Assembly: GCF_000184945.1 (NCBI RefSeq)
Contig: NZ_GL586311.1
Location: 3,124,525-3,188,524 of the forward strand
Direction: 5' to 3'
Origin: Segatella buccae ATCC 33574
GTDB taxonomy: Bacteria; Bacteroidota; Bacteroidia; Bacteroidales; Bacteroidaceae
Length of the DNA: 64,000 nt
The translations under genes and the position numbers were made by a program. Shown piece after piece: positions 25,886 through 35,374 of the stretch (position 1 is its first letter; each line of letters opens with the position of its first letter). The notes below the pieces were generated by a model. It saw nothing but the letters and a program-made list of their open reading frames with translations, was not told where the DNA came from and did not search any database.

Positions 25886-28366
25886 TTATTTCACCAATAC
25901 TTTCCTGCCTTTGTGTATGTACAGTCCTTTTACGGGCCGTACAACGCGCTGCCCTTGCAGGTTGTACCAGACATCATTGGTCGATGTGCCCGTTGACAGC
26001 TGTGCAGCCTTCAGTGCTGTTGTTTCGTCATTGGCCGAAGAGGTTGCTTTGGCCTGCATCGCACCCTGCTGTATCTTGATGTGTCCGAACACCACCTCCA
26101 ACCAAGTGCCGGGATTGCCCTGCCGGTCGGCCACGGGTGTCCATCGGAAATGATAGTAGTCCGTAGAGGGCGCGTGGAAGTGTACCACGCCGCGACTGCT
26201 CGCCGCTGTCGATGCCGAAAGGTTTTTCTCCACACTCTTGTCGCAACTGATGACTTGCGACCCCAGCACGCGATTGCTTCTGTCAAGCACTTCACACTTG
26301 ACAAAAGGCGAACCGGCCCATGCCACGGCATGATAGGAGAGGGTGTAGTGTCCGGCTTTGAGCGACAGCCCGTAACCGGGAGTAGTGCCATACTCGGCAT
26401 AGCCGCCTTTGGTGGCATCGCTCTGGCGAATGTAGAGTCCGGTGGAAATATCTCCGCCTCCGCTAAAGCTGAATGTGCGTGGACCGGAACCGGCCGAACC
26501 GGTGGTTGCCTTGCGGTCGGCATCCACAACGGTCCATCCCTCCGGCACTTCGCCGCCCTTGTCGAAAGCAAGAGGATTGCCCTTGGAGTGAAGTGCGATG
26601 TTGCCGATGACGACCTCGCGCCATTCACCGCCATTGCCCTGCCGGTCGGCCACGGGCGTAAATCGCACACGGTAGTTGCCTTTCTGCATCGAATAGAAAC
26701 TCAGGCCTATGCGTGTGCTCCCCGTGATGCGGGCATTGCGGTTACGCACGATATTGGGCCGGACAGCCACAATGGTTGAAGCCAGAATGTCACCTGTGGG
26801 GTCGAACACCTCACATTTGAGCCACGGTTCTCCCGTCCAGGCTATCGCATTGCAGGTGAGTTCGTATTCACCGAAAGCGAGCGGCAGCAGATATCCGTTT
26901 TTGCCACCATACTCTATGTAGCCGGCCTTCGACGCACTGACCTCCCTGACATAGAAACCATGCGCGAATTCACCACCGGCAGCAAACTGCATCAGGCGTG
27001 GCCCGTTTTGTGTGGTTCCCTCACTACATTCGATTCCATTGTCAACCACTGTCCAGCCGGCCGGCACTATATCGCTCTGTACCGGCCACGGCTTGATGAG
27101 ATTGCCACCTGTATTGTTGTTGGCAGGTGGCAGAGTGGGGGATGTGCCACCGCTTCTCACGGCAAAGTCTTTCTTGGAATACTCGTAATACCAGTAGAAG
27201 CAAGTCTTGGCACACGCCTCCGTGTTGCCACCGAAAGCATCTGTCACCCGACCGTCTTTCAAGTATTGATCCACATCGAGATAGTCGTCGGTGCTGGTGA
27301 GCGTCATGCTGATGTTGCCGTAGTGGTCTTTCACGGCTTTCCATGCGTTGCCCCACTTGCTTGTGGTAGCCGTCCCCCATGTGCCGAGGTTGGCGGGTAC
27401 CCACTGGCCGAACTCATTGTATTTCCCGGCTCCCGGCTTTTCCGGACTCCAGTCTATTTCAGACACGAGAATGGGCTTTGATGTCACCACAGGCACTTGT
27501 GCCTTGAAGTTACGGATGAAAGCCTGATGGTCATAGCTCTTGTCGCTTGCACCATACCATCCCGGATACACATGCACGGCATATCCGTAATTGTCGTCGC
27601 TGATGGGGTGGGTGGCATAGCTCTGATATTGTGACTGATAACCCGTTCCGGGAATCCAAATGATGCCCTTGAATCCGTTGGCCCGGATAACGTCGACGAT
27701 GGGTTGGAAGTAGTCGTGGAGTGCCCGGGGCGAACTCTGACCGTTAGTTCCATACACATGGACGGGTTCATTGGCCAGTTCGAGTGACACCACACCGGCA
27801 TGTTTTTTCACGCCGGCATGAGCCGAGACAATGCGCCACACCGTTTTCAAGTATTGTTGGTAGGCATCGCCCACGCGCAGGTCTTTAGGGCACACGCCCG
27901 GTGGACGCATCACCACATAGAGTCCGTGGTTCAAAGCCTTTTGGGCGATAGGCCAGTAGAGCGTGTTGAGATACTTCTGTAAGCGGGTGGAACTGAACCG
28001 CGAGATATTAGCTTCTCCCTGTTCGCTGCCCGTCTTGGGCTTGGCGGGATCGTTGGTCCAACATGGATCCAAATGCAAGCGGAAGATGTTGCAATAGGTG
28101 CCCTTTGCAGGATTGGCGATGCCGGCAAACACCTTTTCAAAATAGTCGATGCAAGCCGGCACGGTGGCATCTGTACACTGTTGTCCCCATCTGTAGTGGT
28201 TGAAATAGGGGTTAGGCGTATCCATCACCCCGTGAAGCACCACCTTGTTGCCATGCTCGTCGTTGAGCTGGTTACCATTCACATGCAGTGGAGCCACGAC
28301 TCCAAACTGCGCGAAGGCCCCGAATGGCATCACCGCCACGGCCATCGCAAGTAGAAAGTTTTTCAT
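25886..28366 (-). CDS. Secreted GH5-family glycoside hydrolase with two C-terminal modules
   Basis: This 826-aa endo-acting glycanase, probably of the cellulase/mannanase superfamily, has a signal peptide ending MPFGAFAQ (residue 20). The catalytic TIM barrel spans about 22-400, with acid/base Glu200 in SLELANEP, HVYPGW at 265-270 and nucleophile Glu303 in ILVSEIDWSP. Two homologous beta-sandwich-like modules follow (about 430-605 and 610-785). Both contain GWTVVD, IRQ/VRE-type strands, KCEV and FTPVADRQGN or WTPVADRQGN. The end (VWYNLQGQRV, GLYIHKGRKVLVK) resembles a type IX secretion tail. Substrate is unknown. ATG 28366 starts the signal peptide. Confidence 0.85.
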   Translation of the reverse strand: MKNFLLAMAVAVMPFGAFAQFGVVAPLHVNGNQLNDEHGNKVVLHGVMDTPNPYFNHYRWGQQCTDATVPACIDYFEKVFAGIANPAKGTYCNIFRLHLDPCWTNDPAKPKTGSEQGEANISRFSSTRLQKYLNTLYWPIAQKALNHGLYVVMRPPGVCPKDLRVGDAYQQYLKTVWRIVSAHAGVKKHAGVVSLELANEPVHVYGTNGQSSPRALHDYFQPIVDVIRANGFKGIIWIPGTGYQSQYQSYATHPISDDNYGYAVHVYPGWYGASDKSYDHQAFIRNFKAQVPVVTSKPILVSEIDWSPEKPGAGKYNEFGQWVPANLGTWGTATTSKWGNAWKAVKDHYGNISMTLTSTDDYLDVDQYLKDGRVTDAFGGNTEACAKTCFYWYYEYSKKDFAVRSGGTSPTLPPANNNTGGNLIKPWPVQSDIVPAGWTVVDNGIECSEGTTQNGPRLMQFAAGGEFAHGFYVREVSASKAGYIEYGGKNGYLLPLAFGEYELTCNAIAWTGEPWLKCEVFDPTGDILASTIVAVRPNIVRNRNARITGSTRIGLSFYSMQKGNYRVRFTPVADRQGNGGEWREVVIGNIALHSKGNPLAFDKGGEVPEGWTVVDADRKATTGSAGSGPRTFSFSGGGDISTGLYIRQSDATKGGYAEYGTTPGYGLSLKAGHYTLSYHAVAWAGSPFVKCEVLDRSNRVLGSQVISCDKSVEKNLSASTAASSRGVVHFHAPSTDYYHFRWTPVADRQGNPGTWLEVVFGHIKIQQGAMQAKATSSANDETTALKAAQLSTGTSTNDVWYNLQGQRVVRPVKGLYIHKGRKVLVK

Positions 28367-28552
28367 CAAAATCAAATTAAATTTGGGTTATTATATCGCC
28401 GCAAATTTATTCTTAATTTTTGTCAATGGCGTTGCCCATTGTAACGAAAACTTTCCTTCAGCTATCATTTTCGCATTTGCGTGTCGCCTATGATTGGTGT
28501 CACAAAGTTTTTTGTTGTTTTCTTGTCATGGTATTTTGTTGTTTTTCTGACA

Positions 28553-28594
28553 TGAAAAAAGGCGTAGGCCGGAATTTCTTTTCCAACCTACGCC
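28553..28594 (-). terminator. Terminator of the exopolysaccharide operon
   Basis: A 14-bp stem ggcgtaggccggaa / ttccaacctacgcc (28561-28574 and 28581-28594, with G-U pairs) is followed by a T run on the minus strand (A run at 28555-28560). It would stop leftward transcription from the operon at 28921-38506. The rest of the 28367-28920 gap is AT-rich with no gene seen. Confidence 0.75.
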
Positions 28595-28920
28595 ATAAGT
28601 ATTGCCTGCTGTTGTTGCCTTATCTATTCAGGATTATTTCATGAAGATTATGTGGAGAATGTCGAGTATATATGGAGGGTGAAAATCATAAATGATAAAT
28701 GAAGATCATACCGAGGAATCAAAATTATACATAAGGAGTGTGTTTGAGAAGATTTCTCCCATTCTCATTTCTCTCGTGTACTCCCGCTCTCACATCTGAC
28801 AGCAAAATGACAGCACTCCATAGTTTCCTGTCATTCATAACTGCCTGTTTTATATCTACTTATGCCGAAAAAGACAGCAACGACAGCAAATAAATGAAAC
28901 AACAAAATAGAGAGTATATT

Positions 28921-29670
28921 CTATTTATCTCTCCACGGATTTTTGTATATTCCAAGAAGCTGTCGGGCAAAATAATAGAAAAACTTTATGTCATCAATGA
29001 AGTAGCGTCTGAAAAGGCGTCGAGGCTCCAAGAGAAATCTATAAAACCATTCCATCCCTATCTTTCTACAAAAGGCGGGAGCCCTTTTAAGTGTCCCTGC
29101 CTCAAAGTCGATAGTAGCACCTAAAGCCATCCATATTTTGACATTTGGCATTAGGTGTTTATAGCGGAATATCCATTTTTCTTGTTTGGGAGCTCCCAGC
29201 CCTACTAATACAACATTAGCCCCAGTGCGGTTGATAATATCCGCTATAGTGTGGCTTTCGGCTTCATTTATATGGAAAGATGGGGAGTGTGTACCAACTA
29301 TTCGCCTTTTTCCTAAGCGTTTGTTGATATGCCCCATTGCCATTTCGGCAACTCCTTGCCTACCTCCAAGAATAAAGATCCTGCAATCATCATCATCTTT
29401 GTGAAACTCATAAAAATCACGAAAAAAACTGCTACCGGCAATGGCCTTGTGGAAAGGATGTTCAAGGATGTTGGAAAGAAAGTATAATATCTGGCTGTCA
29501 CAGATGATCCAATCGGCCTTCTTGTATGCTTCATAAAATAATCTGTCTTCTTGTAGTTTTACAAGATGATCAAGATTAGGAGTAACTAATACCCCTTCAT
29601 GCAAATTCTCTAACAGTTCCCGTGTGTGGATGGAGAGAATATGGATGTTAAGTATTTCTATCTTTTCCAA
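28921..29670 (-). CDS. WecG/TagA/CpsF family glycosyltransferase (A)
   Basis: Members transfer N-acetylmannosamine-type sugars to a lipid-linked GlcNAc carrier in surface polysaccharide synthesis. Marks here are VTPNLDHLVKLQED, ADWIICDSQILYFLS, FILGGRQGVAE, VGLGAPKQEKWI and ALGATIDFEAGTLKRAP. The usual ADG catalytic segment reads CDS. The C-terminus is basic and aromatic, fitting peripheral membrane binding. It is the last gene of the operon, 6 bp after its paralogue, and a terminator lies about 330 bp downstream. Confidence 0.88.
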   Translation of the reverse strand: MEKIEILNIHILSIHTRELLENLHEGVLVTPNLDHLVKLQEDRLFYEAYKKADWIICDSQILYFLSNILEHPFHKAIAGSSFFRDFYEFHKDDDDCRIFILGGRQGVAEMAMGHINKRLGKRRIVGTHSPSFHINEAESHTIADIINRTGANVVLVGLGAPKQEKWIFRYKHLMPNVKIWMALGATIDFEAGTLKRAPAFCRKIGMEWFYRFLLEPRRLFRRYFIDDIKFFYYFARQLLGIYKNPWRDK

Positions 29671-29676
29671 GACCGG

Positions 29677-30396
29677 TCATTTGGCTGTGAATTTTTCCCA
29701 TATAAACTTAATGGGAAAAACGAAAGCTGCTTTTGCATAACGTTTACGGGTGTGCGGTTCCTTATACATGCGATAGAGAAAGCGCAGACCATAGTCGTTA
29801 ATCCATTGAGGATAATAATCGGCCTTGTTTTCTGCCGTTTGGTGGATAAATCCACCACAGGTGAATCCGATGCCCTGAAAACCTGCTTGTTTCACTTTGA
29901 GCAAGAATCTCTCCTGTATGATGATGCCCATACCCACAATGAGAAAGTCCGGATTCATTTCTGCAAGTTTACGAGCCTCGTCTTCCATTTCCTTTTCATC
30001 GGCAAAATAGCCATTGCGGTAATAGGAGATATTCAGTTTCGGATATTTCTGCCTAAGCGTCTGAATAGCTTTTTCTAATGGTTCCTGTTTGGTGGCTACA
30101 ATGGCAATATTTTGGTGGTGTGACGATGCGTACTCAAACAGTAGGGGAGCCATAGAGGTCATATCAAAACTTCGCCTCTCCACGCTCGTGCCATACAGTA
30201 TCTTGATGGCTTTCACCAGCAATCCGCCGTCGGCAAATATGCCGTTAAAATCGGCAAACAATTTCTTGTTTCTTAACGCATCAAGGTAGGACACAGGATT
30301 GAGGAAAGTGTAGAGTTTTCCTTTATTTGAACAGAGTTCATCCGTCGTTAGAAAATCTGTCTTAATCAATTTTTTGACTAAAATGGGATATTTCAT
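29677..30396 (-). CDS. WecG/TagA/CpsF family glycosyltransferase (B)
   Basis: This is a second member of the family (239 aa), well diverged from its neighbour. FLNPVSYLDALRNK matches the substrate loop and GIFADGGLLVKAI the catalytic ADG segment. NIAIVATKQEPLEKAI and FLIVGMGIIIQERFLLK match the nucleotide-binding half. It has the FTCGGFIHQTAENKADYYPQ segment near the C-terminus, typical of the family's end. Two adjacent members suggest two successive sugar additions or an old duplication. Confidence 0.85.
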   Translation of the reverse strand: MKYPILVKKLIKTDFLTTDELCSNKGKLYTFLNPVSYLDALRNKKLFADFNGIFADGGLLVKAIKILYGTSVERRSFDMTSMAPLLFEYASSHHQNIAIVATKQEPLEKAIQTLRQKYPKLNISYYRNGYFADEKEMEDEARKLAEMNPDFLIVGMGIIIQERFLLKVKQAGFQGIGFTCGGFIHQTAENKADYYPQWINDYGLRFLYRMYKEPHTRKRYAKAAFVFPIKFIWEKFTAK

Positions 30397-30465
30397 CTTT
30401 TGGTGTATAAGTGAACGTGTTTTTATAAAATCATTTGCTTTCTACAAACTTGTCATATAAGAAAG

Positions 30466-31236
30466 TTATTCTCCTTTATGTTTTTTGAAAACTCTTACAT
30501 AGTCTACACTCATACTTGTCCCATCAATCGATGGTGTGATTTCACCAGCCCATTTGAGCACTGAAGTACCTAAAACGATGTACCCTTCATCGTGGCAGAA
30601 CAAATTAGGTTCTGTACGAACCATTTTCCCGTCTATAAAGAAAGTGATAGTATCTTTATTCCATTCAAGTCCATACCTATGATAAGCACCATAAATATTA
30701 GGTGAAACAAGATGCTTTTGAGAAAGCTGATTGTTACATCTTTTTTCCTTTATCCCCAAATCATGGATATTATTATACGATTCATTTGGATAGTGACCTT
30801 CTGTTATGTCTATTTCAAAACAATGATTGCTTTTTTGTGAAGGATTGGTGCAATATAGCCAAAAGGCATTATTGACTCCCGTGGCTTTAGACATTTTAAT
30901 CCTGCATTCGAAATATCCATATTTAAATTTTTGCTTGGAAGTTATACTTCCGGTGGTCCAATTTTTCCCACCCTTATTTTGTTTTATATTTTTGATCTGT
31001 AAATGGCCACCTCTCACTTCAATATTTTCATGCCATCTACTGCTGAGAATGTGCGCTGGTGAACCATTTTCTGTATTCCATTTATTGATGATAGTAGATT
31101 TCTTATTAAATTCATCATGCCAATGCAATTCCCACTCATTTGTTTTTATTCCTTCTGTTTTTGATGGTATAATATGTCGTGCATTTACAAGCAGGCTGAT
31201 ATACACAAATATTAGCAGATATAACGTTTTCTTCAT
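30466..31236 (-). CDS. Secreted GH16-family glycoside hydrolase
   Basis: This 256-aa endo-glucanase/galactanase-like enzyme has an N-terminal signal peptide (MKKTLYLLIFVYISLLVNA). The catalytic motif is ExDxxE at Glu141, Asp143 and Glu146 (FEIDITEGH). The jelly-roll strands include WELHWHDEF, GYFECRIKMSKATG and YHRYGLEWNKDTITFFIDG, ending in MSVDYVRVF. It lies inside the exopolysaccharide operon, so it may trim or release the polymer made by its neighbours. Base composition is AT-rich like the rest of the operon. Confidence 0.88.
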   Translation of the reverse strand: MKKTLYLLIFVYISLLVNARHIIPSKTEGIKTNEWELHWHDEFNKKSTIINKWNTENGSPAHILSSRWHENIEVRGGHLQIKNIKQNKGGKNWTTGSITSKQKFKYGYFECRIKMSKATGVNNAFWLYCTNPSQKSNHCFEIDITEGHYPNESYNNIHDLGIKEKRCNNQLSQKHLVSPNIYGAYHRYGLEWNKDTITFFIDGKMVRTEPNLFCHDEGYIVLGTSVLKWAGEITPSIDGTSMSVDYVRVFKKHKGE

Positions 31237-31251
31237 TAAATGGCAAACTAA

Positions 31252-32427
31252 CTAATTTTTAGCAACCTCCTTGAACAGTGTGTACCAGTGTTCTATAATT
31301 GAGTCAAGTTTAAATATTTTGGCTCTTTCTATTGCGTTGTGCCCCATTTTTTCCCTCATATCATCATTACTAATCAGTAATTCTATTTTTTGCTCTAATT
31401 CTTGGGGAGAGAAAGGTTGTGATATGATAAATCCCGATTTGCCATTTTCTATGATATCATAAATTGCCTCATAACTGCCATATACGATGGGTACAGCTCC
31501 ATAACTCATACTTTCGATGACTACCAACCCGAACCCTTCAAGATCCGAAGTTAACAAAAATACGGCAGCATTGGCATAATACTTTATGGGAGGTTCTTTT
31601 TGGAAACCTTCAAAACGAATGTTTCCAATTTGATGATCGCTGGTATAATTCATCAATGCTTCTTTATCAGGGCCGTCTCCTACTAATATTAGCTCCCAAT
31701 CAAGGTGCTTTCTCCAAATATCTTCCCAAGCTTTAACGATTCTATCTACATTTTTATTTGTCAGATCCATACGGCCTACATAAAGTAACTGTTTTTTCTT
31801 TTTTCCAACATCTATCAGCTCTTCTTTCACCTCTATAGTTATAGGATTTCCAATAGCTGTAATATTAGAATCGTCTTTTAAATGAGCATAGTTCATTAGT
31901 GGCTTGATAAAACTATGCGACAAGAGCACATACTTTTGAGTGTGCTTTACATTGTATTTTATAGAATATCTGATGACTTTATCAATTATTTTATATTTTG
32001 TATAAAATATTGGCTTCAACAAAAGGTTTTTGTTTTCATAATTCGCCTTAGCCTTCAATAGAACTTTAGAAGTATAAGGTGAGCCATGCAACACCGATAT
32101 AAGTTTACATTTTGTACCTTTGATAGCAGCATTGCATAGTACAGTTGATTTATAGGGTAGTCCCCATTGATTGATGACAATATCAATCTTATTGTCTACT
32201 ATTATTTTGTTCAGTCTCTTTATATTTTTGAAACTTATAACAGGATAGTCTAACTTAACTAACTTTATCCTATGATCAAGCTGTTCTATAATCTCTAAAT
32301 GGGGTTGCTCTATTGATGCTATGACAACATTACAACCATCTTGAACAAAACGATTTGAAAGAATGGTGGTAACAACTTCAACTCCGCCGAATTCAGGATA
32401 TATCCTATAAAAAAACAGTATATTCAT
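31252..32427 (-). CDS. Glycosyltransferase family 4
   Basis: This 391-aa retaining glycosyltransferase has the GT-B fold. The N-terminal half has FGGVEVVTTILSNRF. The C-terminal half has LLYVGRMDLTNKNVDRIVKA, LILVGDGPDK and the EX7E donor motif (LEGFGLVVIESMSYG). It acts at the cytoplasmic face in repeat-unit assembly. It lies 15 bp before the GH16 gene and 11 bp after the pyruvyltransferase gene, so all are co-transcribed. Confidence 0.9.
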   Translation of the reverse strand: MNILFFYRIYPEFGGVEVVTTILSNRFVQDGCNVVIASIEQPHLEIIEQLDHRIKLVKLDYPVISFKNIKRLNKIIVDNKIDIVINQWGLPYKSTVLCNAAIKGTKCKLISVLHGSPYTSKVLLKAKANYENKNLLLKPIFYTKYKIIDKVIRYSIKYNVKHTQKYVLLSHSFIKPLMNYAHLKDDSNITAIGNPITIEVKEELIDVGKKKKQLLYVGRMDLTNKNVDRIVKAWEDIWRKHLDWELILVGDGPDKEALMNYTSDHQIGNIRFEGFQKEPPIKYYANAAVFLLTSDLEGFGLVVIESMSYGAVPIVYGSYEAIYDIIENGKSGFIISQPFSPQELEQKIELLISNDDMREKMGHNAIERAKIFKLDSIIEHWYTLFKEVAKN

Positions 32428-32438
32428 TTAACCTATTC

Positions 32439-33446
32439 TTAAATAAGGATATTTTTGAGAAACTCAATCTGCTTTTCTTGTCTTGATTGCAAATTGTCTA
32501 TTTGGGTAAGTTCCTTCTGGATATCATATAGGTCTACGTTCTCAAACAATGCGATGCGAGGGCTATCAGAGTACAATCTGCATTTATTCCCAAAAGACAG
32601 AGTCGGAATACAGGCATGTACCCTATCGGAATAGACCTCTTCTGCATTGGCATATACGAAGAGATAATCTAAAGGTTGGTCAGAGCACATAATCCCTTTG
32701 TCTACCATCTTTTTTATATTGGAGTAGGGATATGGTTTGTGGTTTGTATAAATAATATTCCTATCCTTAAACCTTGCTTCTAACTCCTTTCTGATAGAAT
32801 TGTGCTTTGGCTCGTCAAAATTTAATACGATGTATGGAGTTTTGGTTGTTTTTACTTTGGGGATGTTCAGTCTATTAACAAAAAAGACATTGTCAATACC
32901 ATTATATGTATGTTCTGCCATCGCCTTATAGTGCTTGAAAGCTTCGGGATCTCTTGTCATAATAGCGTATGGCCTAATCTCTTCTAAATATCTTTTGACC
33001 ATATTAACTTCATAATCCGTGTAAAAGTTACCAGATGCTCCTAAAAAAATGATTTTTGTGCCACGAATCGAAATATTTTTTATGACCTCTCCAAAAATTT
33101 TGATAAAGGGTACAGTCAGATCACATCCGGGGATTACTAAATAATCAAGCGGAGTCAAATCTATCAAGTTAAATACCTCTTTAGGACTGATTGCCGAATA
33201 AGTTCTGTCATGAAGTCTTTTAGCATATTTGGACATTACTTTTACCCATAACCAATGAATCAGCTTATTTTCTTTTAGAGCAAACCCAGGCCCCATAGAA
33301 GAAGCAAAGAAAGGACATTGACTTAATTTCACGATCTTAAAGTCATCGTTAATAGCTGCTTTTATACTTTCTTCTGCACCAAAATCGATAAAGGCGTTTC
33401 CTATGTTATTAAAATAAACACCTGTAAAAAGTCCGATCGTTTTCAT
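32439..33446 (-). CDS. Polysaccharide pyruvyl transferase family protein
   Basis: Members add ketal pyruvate to sugars of cell-wall or exopolysaccharides, giving a negative charge. The family pattern is visible: TGVYFNNIGNAFIDFGAEES at the N-terminus, IFLGASGNFYT, a central MTRDPEAFKHY and the C-terminal EVYSDRVHACIPTLSFGNKC. The length (335 aa) is normal. Its start overlaps the stop of the GT2 gene by 4 bp, so the two are translationally coupled. Confidence 0.85.
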   Translation of the reverse strand: MKTIGLFTGVYFNNIGNAFIDFGAEESIKAAINDDFKIVKLSQCPFFASSMGPGFALKENKLIHWLWVKVMSKYAKRLHDRTYSAISPKEVFNLIDLTPLDYLVIPGCDLTVPFIKIFGEVIKNISIRGTKIIFLGASGNFYTDYEVNMVKRYLEEIRPYAIMTRDPEAFKHYKAMAEHTYNGIDNVFFVNRLNIPKVKTTKTPYIVLNFDEPKHNSIRKELEARFKDRNIIYTNHKPYPYSNIKKMVDKGIMCSDQPLDYLFVYANAEEVYSDRVHACIPTLSFGNKCRLYSDSPRIALFENVDLYDIQKELTQIDNLQSRQEKQIEFLKNILI

Positions 33447-34288
33447 TTATCTAAATTCTTTATATTGTATAAGTAACCTTCCATCCGGCCTTTCAAAATG
33501 TAATATGATTTTCTGCATCTAAAGTTGTTAACCATAAGATACACGAATATTCCCATAAAAGGTCGGAGGAAATTTTGTATTATAAATGTAGCAGGAAGAG
33601 AGTGCTTCTTCATGATATATCCGAAGCCCCTTGCATAGTAATAGCATTTATCCAAATAGTTGTTGAAATTTTGCTTTTGTAAGACAGGGTGTCTTACCGT
33701 TATCTCAGGATGAAACTCTATCACGAAGTTTGGATGGCGCTCCATATATGTCCAAAGATAATCGGTCTCTTCCCCACTTAAAAGATTAAATTTAGACCCC
33801 ACGCCAATATTTACATCAAAAGAGACAGAAGAGTCATATTTTAGAAATATGGATGCTGAGGAAAGACCATAATGGTTCAAATATGTTAGTTTTTTTATTT
33901 CTTGAGGATATTTGTTATATGGCACATCTGATTCATTTTTTATGGCAGTCCCAACACCGTCTATGTTTCTTTTTTCAAATAAGTCAAGCACTTTCGATAA
34001 TGTGTCATCATCATACCATGAGTCATCATCCCCAAAAGCAACAACATCACCAATGACAAATTTAAGGCCTTGATTTCTTGCTTCCGACAAGCCACATTTG
34101 TGGTATTTTACATATTTTCGGATAATACTTTGGCTTAAATTGTCATATATACTTTTATTGTCACCTTGGTCTACAAATATAATTTGTAGGTTGGAGAAAT
34201 TGATATTCTTTTGTTTGTTAATAGTCTCAAAGTAACGTTTTAGTTCCTTTGGCCTATCTTGTGAAGTAACTATTATAGATAAAAGCAT
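33443..34288 (-). CDS. Glycosyltransferase family 2
   Basis: This 281-aa inverting GT-A enzyme starts MLLSIIVTSQDRPKELKRYF. It has the nucleotide-sugar motif VAFGDDDSWY at about 88-97 and a second acidic site (LLSGEETDYLW). The N-terminus is strongly typical. It is adjacent (0 bp) to the EpsG-type gene and overlaps the pyruvyltransferase gene by 4 bp. Confidence 0.9.
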   Translation of the reverse strand: MLLSIIVTSQDRPKELKRYFETINKQKNINFSNLQIIFVDQGDNKSIYDNLSQSIIRKYVKYHKCGLSEARNQGLKFVIGDVVAFGDDDSWYDDDTLSKVLDLFEKRNIDGVGTAIKNESDVPYNKYPQEIKKLTYLNHYGLSSASIFLKYDSSVSFDVNIGVGSKFNLLSGEETDYLWTYMERHPNFVIEFHPEITVRHPVLQKQNFNNYLDKCYYYARGFGYIMKKHSLPATFIIQNFLRPFMGIFVYLMVNNFRCRKSYYILKGRMEGYLYNIKNLDK

Positions 34289-35365
34289 TTAGAAAAACAC
34301 ACTAATATATGGAACAACATCTTGGTAATTATCAGCAATGAGTCTATTTTGAAACATTATGATAGCAAGAAGAATAACTGCAAATCTAAATAGTATTTTT
34401 TCATTTTTCTTTGGAATGTCATACCACAAATCTGCATAAGTTATTATTCGGTAGAACATAAAAGGATAAGCTATTCTTTGGAAGATCCAATTAATTGGGG
34501 TTAAAATATTGAGAAGTATAATCCCAAAAACATAACACGCCAAGAAGAAATTTTTTTTATATCTATAGGTGTAAACTGTATATATGCAAAATAGCGAGTT
34601 TAGTAAATTGGAAATCTGTGAATATTGGCCCATTAAACTTGTGTTCTGCATGTAATTTGAGAAATTGGATGTGCCGTCATCCAAATAGATTGATAATAGA
34701 GACATTTGTTCTGATGCGAATCGAGCTAACGTGAGACTTGTGGCACTTGATATGACTATCGCCATAATCATAAATTTAGTTGTGAACTTTGTGTAGAAAT
34801 GATGTAAAACAATTAGCAATAGCATCAGAATCATGCTTTTGTGGAAAAGAAATGACACTACTATTACAACTAATATAAAACATAAGTATTTCTGTCTTCT
34901 CAGAATGTAGAAAGATAATGCAAGAAGAATGATGGAATAACAAAATTCTTGTCGCATGCCATTATATAATTGGAAGTAATATGCAAAAGCCATCATAAAA
35001 ACTAATGATAACCATTTATATTTACTTTCTCTATATATGAAAATCAAATAATTTAAGAATGTGATAAAGAAAAGTGTGTGGAAAAATATCAGGGGGTCTT
35101 TGGAGATGTTGAACTTGAATTTTGCCATTATCCAAGAGAAACCTTTCTCAAATTGATGCATAACGATGCCCCAAGAAGCAGGATTTTCTCCCATTGCTAT
35201 ATACTCACTCCAATATCCTCCATTTAAATCGCTCCCAACGGTCCTGGCTCTTATTACTCCCATGACCATTAGTAATAAAGCAATAAAATAAAAGGCTACC
35301 TTTTTGTCTCTATAGTAAAGCGCTATTGTCGCAATTAGCAAAAATATAAACCAATAAAACAACAT
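34289..35365 (-). CDS. EpsG-type polysaccharide polymerase (Wzy-like)
   Basis: This polytopic membrane protein of 358 aa has about ten hydrophobic segments. It begins MLFYWFIFLLIATIALYYRD and carries the EpsG family feature of RTVGSDLNGGYW near residue 42, followed by EKGFSWIMAKF. By family it should polymerise repeat units at the periplasmic face. It is the only polymerase candidate in the operon. Confidence 0.82.
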   Translation of the reverse strand: MLFYWFIFLLIATIALYYRDKKVAFYFIALLLMVMGVIRARTVGSDLNGGYWSEYIAMGENPASWGIVMHQFEKGFSWIMAKFKFNISKDPLIFFHTLFFITFLNYLIFIYRESKYKWLSLVFMMAFAYYFQLYNGMRQEFCYSIILLALSFYILRRQKYLCFILVVIVVSFLFHKSMILMLLLIVLHHFYTKFTTKFMIMAIVISSATSLTLARFASEQMSLLSIYLDDGTSNFSNYMQNTSLMGQYSQISNLLNSLFCIYTVYTYRYKKNFFLACYVFGIILLNILTPINWIFQRIAYPFMFYRIITYADLWYDIPKKNEKILFRFAVILLAIIMFQNRLIADNYQDVVPYISVFF

Positions 35366-35374
35366 AAAATACTC

